In this document: positions 4,881 through 6,461 of the stretch, one piece after another | How positions within the stretch are numbered: position 1 is the stretch's first letter | How the letters are laid out: each line of letters begins with the position of its first letter | Assembly (NCBI GenBank): GCA_031283835.1 | Contig: JAITBA010000052.1 | Location: 1-6,461, forward strand | DNA length: 6,461 bases | Direction of reading: 5' to 3' | Source: Oscillospiraceae bacterium | GTDB lineage: Bacteria; Bacillota; Clostridia; Oscillospirales; Acutalibacteraceae | Notes under the pieces: generated by a model | What the model saw: the letters and a program-made list of their open reading frames with translations, nothing else | What the model was told of the DNA's origin: nothing | The model's database searches: none | Position numbers and translations under genes: made by a program

Positions 4881-6302
4881 CTAACGGCCATGGGTGGTGG
4901 TTTCGTTGGGCGGGGGCTGGGTGAGGGCGTTGATGGCGCTTTGAAGCTGCAGCGCTTCGGCGCCCACATTGAGGGAAACCGCGCCTTCGCTGGTTTTGAG
5001 CAAGCTGACGAACACATGCGTATCGTTGCCGACAGCGGTGTTTTTTGCCCAATAACCGGGCTTAACGCCGCCTTTGTTCCAATCGGCGGTGTCAAACAGG
5101 GCGTTCACGGTGCCGGTGGTTAGCAGTGCGGCGCCGCCCACCTGCGAAAGCGTAAGGAGTTCTTGCACCGTGTTTTTGCCGGCGGTGGGCTGCCCCACCA
5201 GGAGCACTTTGTCGGTGGCAAACGCCTGCAAGTTGTAGGCAAATAACTCCGCCGGGCCGCTGGTGGCGCTGTTAATCAGCACGGCAACGCGGCCGGTGGC
5301 GTAGGAAAGGTAGCTGGTGGAATCGGAAATGAACGAAGGGCTTTCGCGCTGTTTGTCGCGGTAGTGGATGGTGGCTATGGGGCTTTCTTGCATCACGGGC
5401 AGCAGCAGGTTGAGGGCGTTGCAGGCGTAGGGGATGGTGCCCTCGGTGCAGCCGCGCAAATCAAAAATAAAATAGGTCGCGCCCGCGTTGGCCAGCTCTT
5501 TGATGGCGCTTTCCAGCTGCTCCCTTGTGTTCTGGAAAAAATAATAAATTTTGATGTAGCCCACGGACATGTCGCCGCCAACTTCGCCGTCTTTGTGCCA
5601 GCTCTCCAAAAGCTGGCTCGAAACGGTGGAAATGGAATTGCCCAAAATAACGCTGACCGGAGGCATGCGTTCGCCGCCGCGTTTGTAGGTGATGGTGAGA
5701 GTGGCAGAAGAGCTTTCCACCGTCAATGCGCTGATATTGCCCAGCTTGCGAATCCATTCGTTGTAGTTTTCGGCGTTCACATCGGATTGCTGGAAGAGCG
5801 GTTTGCCCTCGGCGGTCTCGATTTTGACGATATGGTCGCCAACGGCCAGGCCGCAGCCCGCCGCGGGGGAGCCGAATTTGACGTGGGAAATCACAATGCC
5901 GTTGCGCTTGCTCAGGTCTTCCGCAGTCACGTTCGGTAGCCCGTCCGGGTTGGGGTTATACTCCAGCTCAACGCCCAAATCGGGCTGTTCGCCCAGCAAA
6001 CGCTTGGAGTAGGCCATGGCCTCCTCGGCGTTGAGGTAGCGGCTGTCGGGGTCGCCCAGCCCGGCAAGGTAGCCGCGCACCATTTCCACCGTCACGCTTT
6101 CCTCGTTGGGCAGCTTAAAAAAGTTTGCGTCCACTTTTTCGCGCACTTCTTCCACCGCCTGGAATTCCTTCATGCGCCGAGGTAAATCGACGATGATTTT
6201 GTTTTGCATGTCTTGCGCAAAGCGCATGGTGAGCGGAATGGACGCCGCCACCAACAACAACGCCAGCGCAATGGCTGCGCCCAGCGAAATTTTCTTGCTC
6301 AA
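4881..6302 (-). CDS. Membrane-anchored S41 family (C-terminal processing type) PDZ serine protease
   Basis: A 473-residue protein with a single N-terminal hydrophobic segment (about 6-25, after MSKK) that should act as a signal anchor, putting the rest outside the cytoplasm. The LGDPDSRYL stretch at 82-90 is typical of the region before the PDZ domain in CtpA/CtpB-like proteases. A PDZ-like domain spans about 105-215 (GIVISHVKFGSPAAGCGLAVGDHIVKIE at 135-162). The S41 core follows, with DLRGCTEG at 281-288, the nucleophile region NSATSGPAELFA at 344-355 (Ser348 the likely catalytic residue), and GQPTAGKNTVQ at 370-380 giving the general-base Lys376 and Gln380 in the usual K-x3-Q spacing. GVKPGYW at 412-418 fits the conserved GVxPD region. 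The start codon is TTG, supported by GGAGGG 8 bases before it. The serine motif differs from the common TASASE form by having the Ser one position earlier, so activity is likely but not certain. The substrate is unknown. Terminator at 4794-4829; no convincing promoter seen upstream. Confidence 0.9.
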   Translation of the reverse strand: MSKKISLGAAIALALLLVAASIPLTMRFAQDMQNKIIVDLPRRMKEFQAVEEVREKVDANFFKLPNEESVTVEMVRGYLAGLGDPDSRYLNAEEAMAYSKRLLGEQPDLGVELEYNPNPDGLPNVTAEDLSKRNGIVISHVKFGSPAAGCGLAVGDHIVKIETAEGKPLFQQSDVNAENYNEWIRKLGNISALTVESSSATLTITYKRGGERMPPVSVILGNSISTVSSQLLESWHKDGEVGGDMSVGYIKIYYFFQNTREQLESAIKELANAGATYFIFDLRGCTEGTIPYACNALNLLLPVMQESPIATIHYRDKQRESPSFISDSTSYLSYATGRVAVLINSATSGPAELFAYNLQAFATDKVLLVGQPTAGKNTVQELLTLSQVGGAALLTTGTVNALFDTADWNKGGVKPGYWAKNTAVGNDTHVFVSLLKTSEGAVSLNVGAEALQLQSAINALTQPPPNETTTHGR

Positions 6303-6310
6303 AATCGGTT

Positions 6311-6316
6311 CCCTCC
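6311..6316 (-). promoter_or_regulatory. Ribosome binding site for the TTG-started S41 protease
   Basis: The minus strand reads GGAGGG here, 8 bases before the TTG start codon at 6302-6300. It supports the TTG, which is followed by SKKISLG and a hydrophobic segment, as the true start. No in-frame ATG with comparable support exists upstream. Confidence 0.8.
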
Positions 6317-6330
6317 TCTCCCGCGCACCT

Positions 6331-6356
6331 GCGCACCTGCGGTGGGCAATTCGCGC
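6331..6356 (-). repeat. Copy of the GC-rich repeat in the S41 protease leader
   Basis: Read on the minus strand, these 26 bases match 25 of the 26 bases at 2591-2616; the one difference is GAAT for GAAC. The copy sits between 15 and 40 bases upstream of the protease ribosome binding site and has the same orientation relative to its downstream gene as the copies at 2591-2634. A partial repeat AGGTGCGC follows it. Confidence 0.85.
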
Positions 6357-6390
6357 CTACCCTGTACTTGTGAAGCGCATGCCCCCGCCA

Positions 6391-6405
6391 CACCTGCGGT
6401 GGGCA
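6391..6405 (-). repeat. Second, shorter copy of the GC-rich repeat core
   Basis: The minus strand carries a perfect copy of the 15-base core TGCCCACCGCAGGTG, followed by TGG. The GCAGGTGTGG ending is the same as in the partial third unit at 2640-2649. The flanking GCGCGAAC is not preserved here (GCGATATT instead). The rest of the protease leader up to the window end (6406-6461) shows no clear promoter. Confidence 0.75.
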
Positions 6406-6461
6406 AATATCGCATAACCAGAACTATGAAAGCCACTCACCACCACACAACTCCTTTGGGC

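Noticed and set aside
5364..5939. 191-residue plus-strand frame inside the protease gene
   Set aside because: It lies opposite the conserved PDZ and S41 core and has no ribosome binding site or recognisable family.
6357..6443. 28-codon minus-strand frame (GTG start) after AAAGGAG at 6451-6457
   Set aside because: The Shine-Dalgarno spacing is good, but the frame runs through the dispersed repeat, its product has no recognisable features, and the sequence upstream is cut off by the window edge. It remains a weak leader-peptide candidate only.

Overview
The window looks like a piece of a Gram-positive, GC-rich Clostridia-type chromosome, perhaps Oscillospirales. The evidence is the gene content rather than any marker gene: an RNase Y C-terminus, a Firmicutes-style EF-G paralogue, a clostridial-type ECF sigma factor with a long C-terminal extension, strong GGAGG-type ribosome binding sites and TTG starts. 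The genus cannot be told from this sequence.

Layout from left to right. (1) The last 113 codons of ribonuclease Y (+), which runs off the left edge and ends in a clean intrinsic terminator at 364-401. (2) An AT-rich intergenic region with a possible ECF-type promoter around 515-543. (3) A 558-residue protein (+, 696-2372) that joins a complete ECF sigma factor to one transmembrane helix, a Thr/Pro/Ala-rich spacer and a C-terminal BspA-like leucine-rich-repeat domain. (4) A 349-base gap holding a strong hairpin, a near-perfect housekeeping promoter at 2546-2574, two perfect tandem copies of a 22-base repeat and an AT-rich heptamer repeat. (5) A divergent elongation factor G paralogue (+, TTG start at 2722, end 4761). 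(6) A convergent intergenic region with an intrinsic terminator that serves mainly the minus strand. (7) A membrane-anchored S41/PDZ serine protease (-, 6302-4881) whose leader carries further copies of the same repeat, in the same orientation relative to its own gene.

RNase Y and the EF-G paralogue belong to RNA turnover and translation. The most remarkable gene is the sigma factor fused to its own membrane anchor and surface domain: it appears to combine in one chain the sensing and the sigma functions that are normally split between an ECF sigma factor and a separate anti-sigma factor. No separate anti-sigma gene is present beside it. The nearby membrane-anchored protease could in principle take part in releasing such a sigma factor, but only proximity supports that. 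The second notable observation is the GC-rich repeat family placed in sense orientation in the 5' leaders of two unrelated genes.
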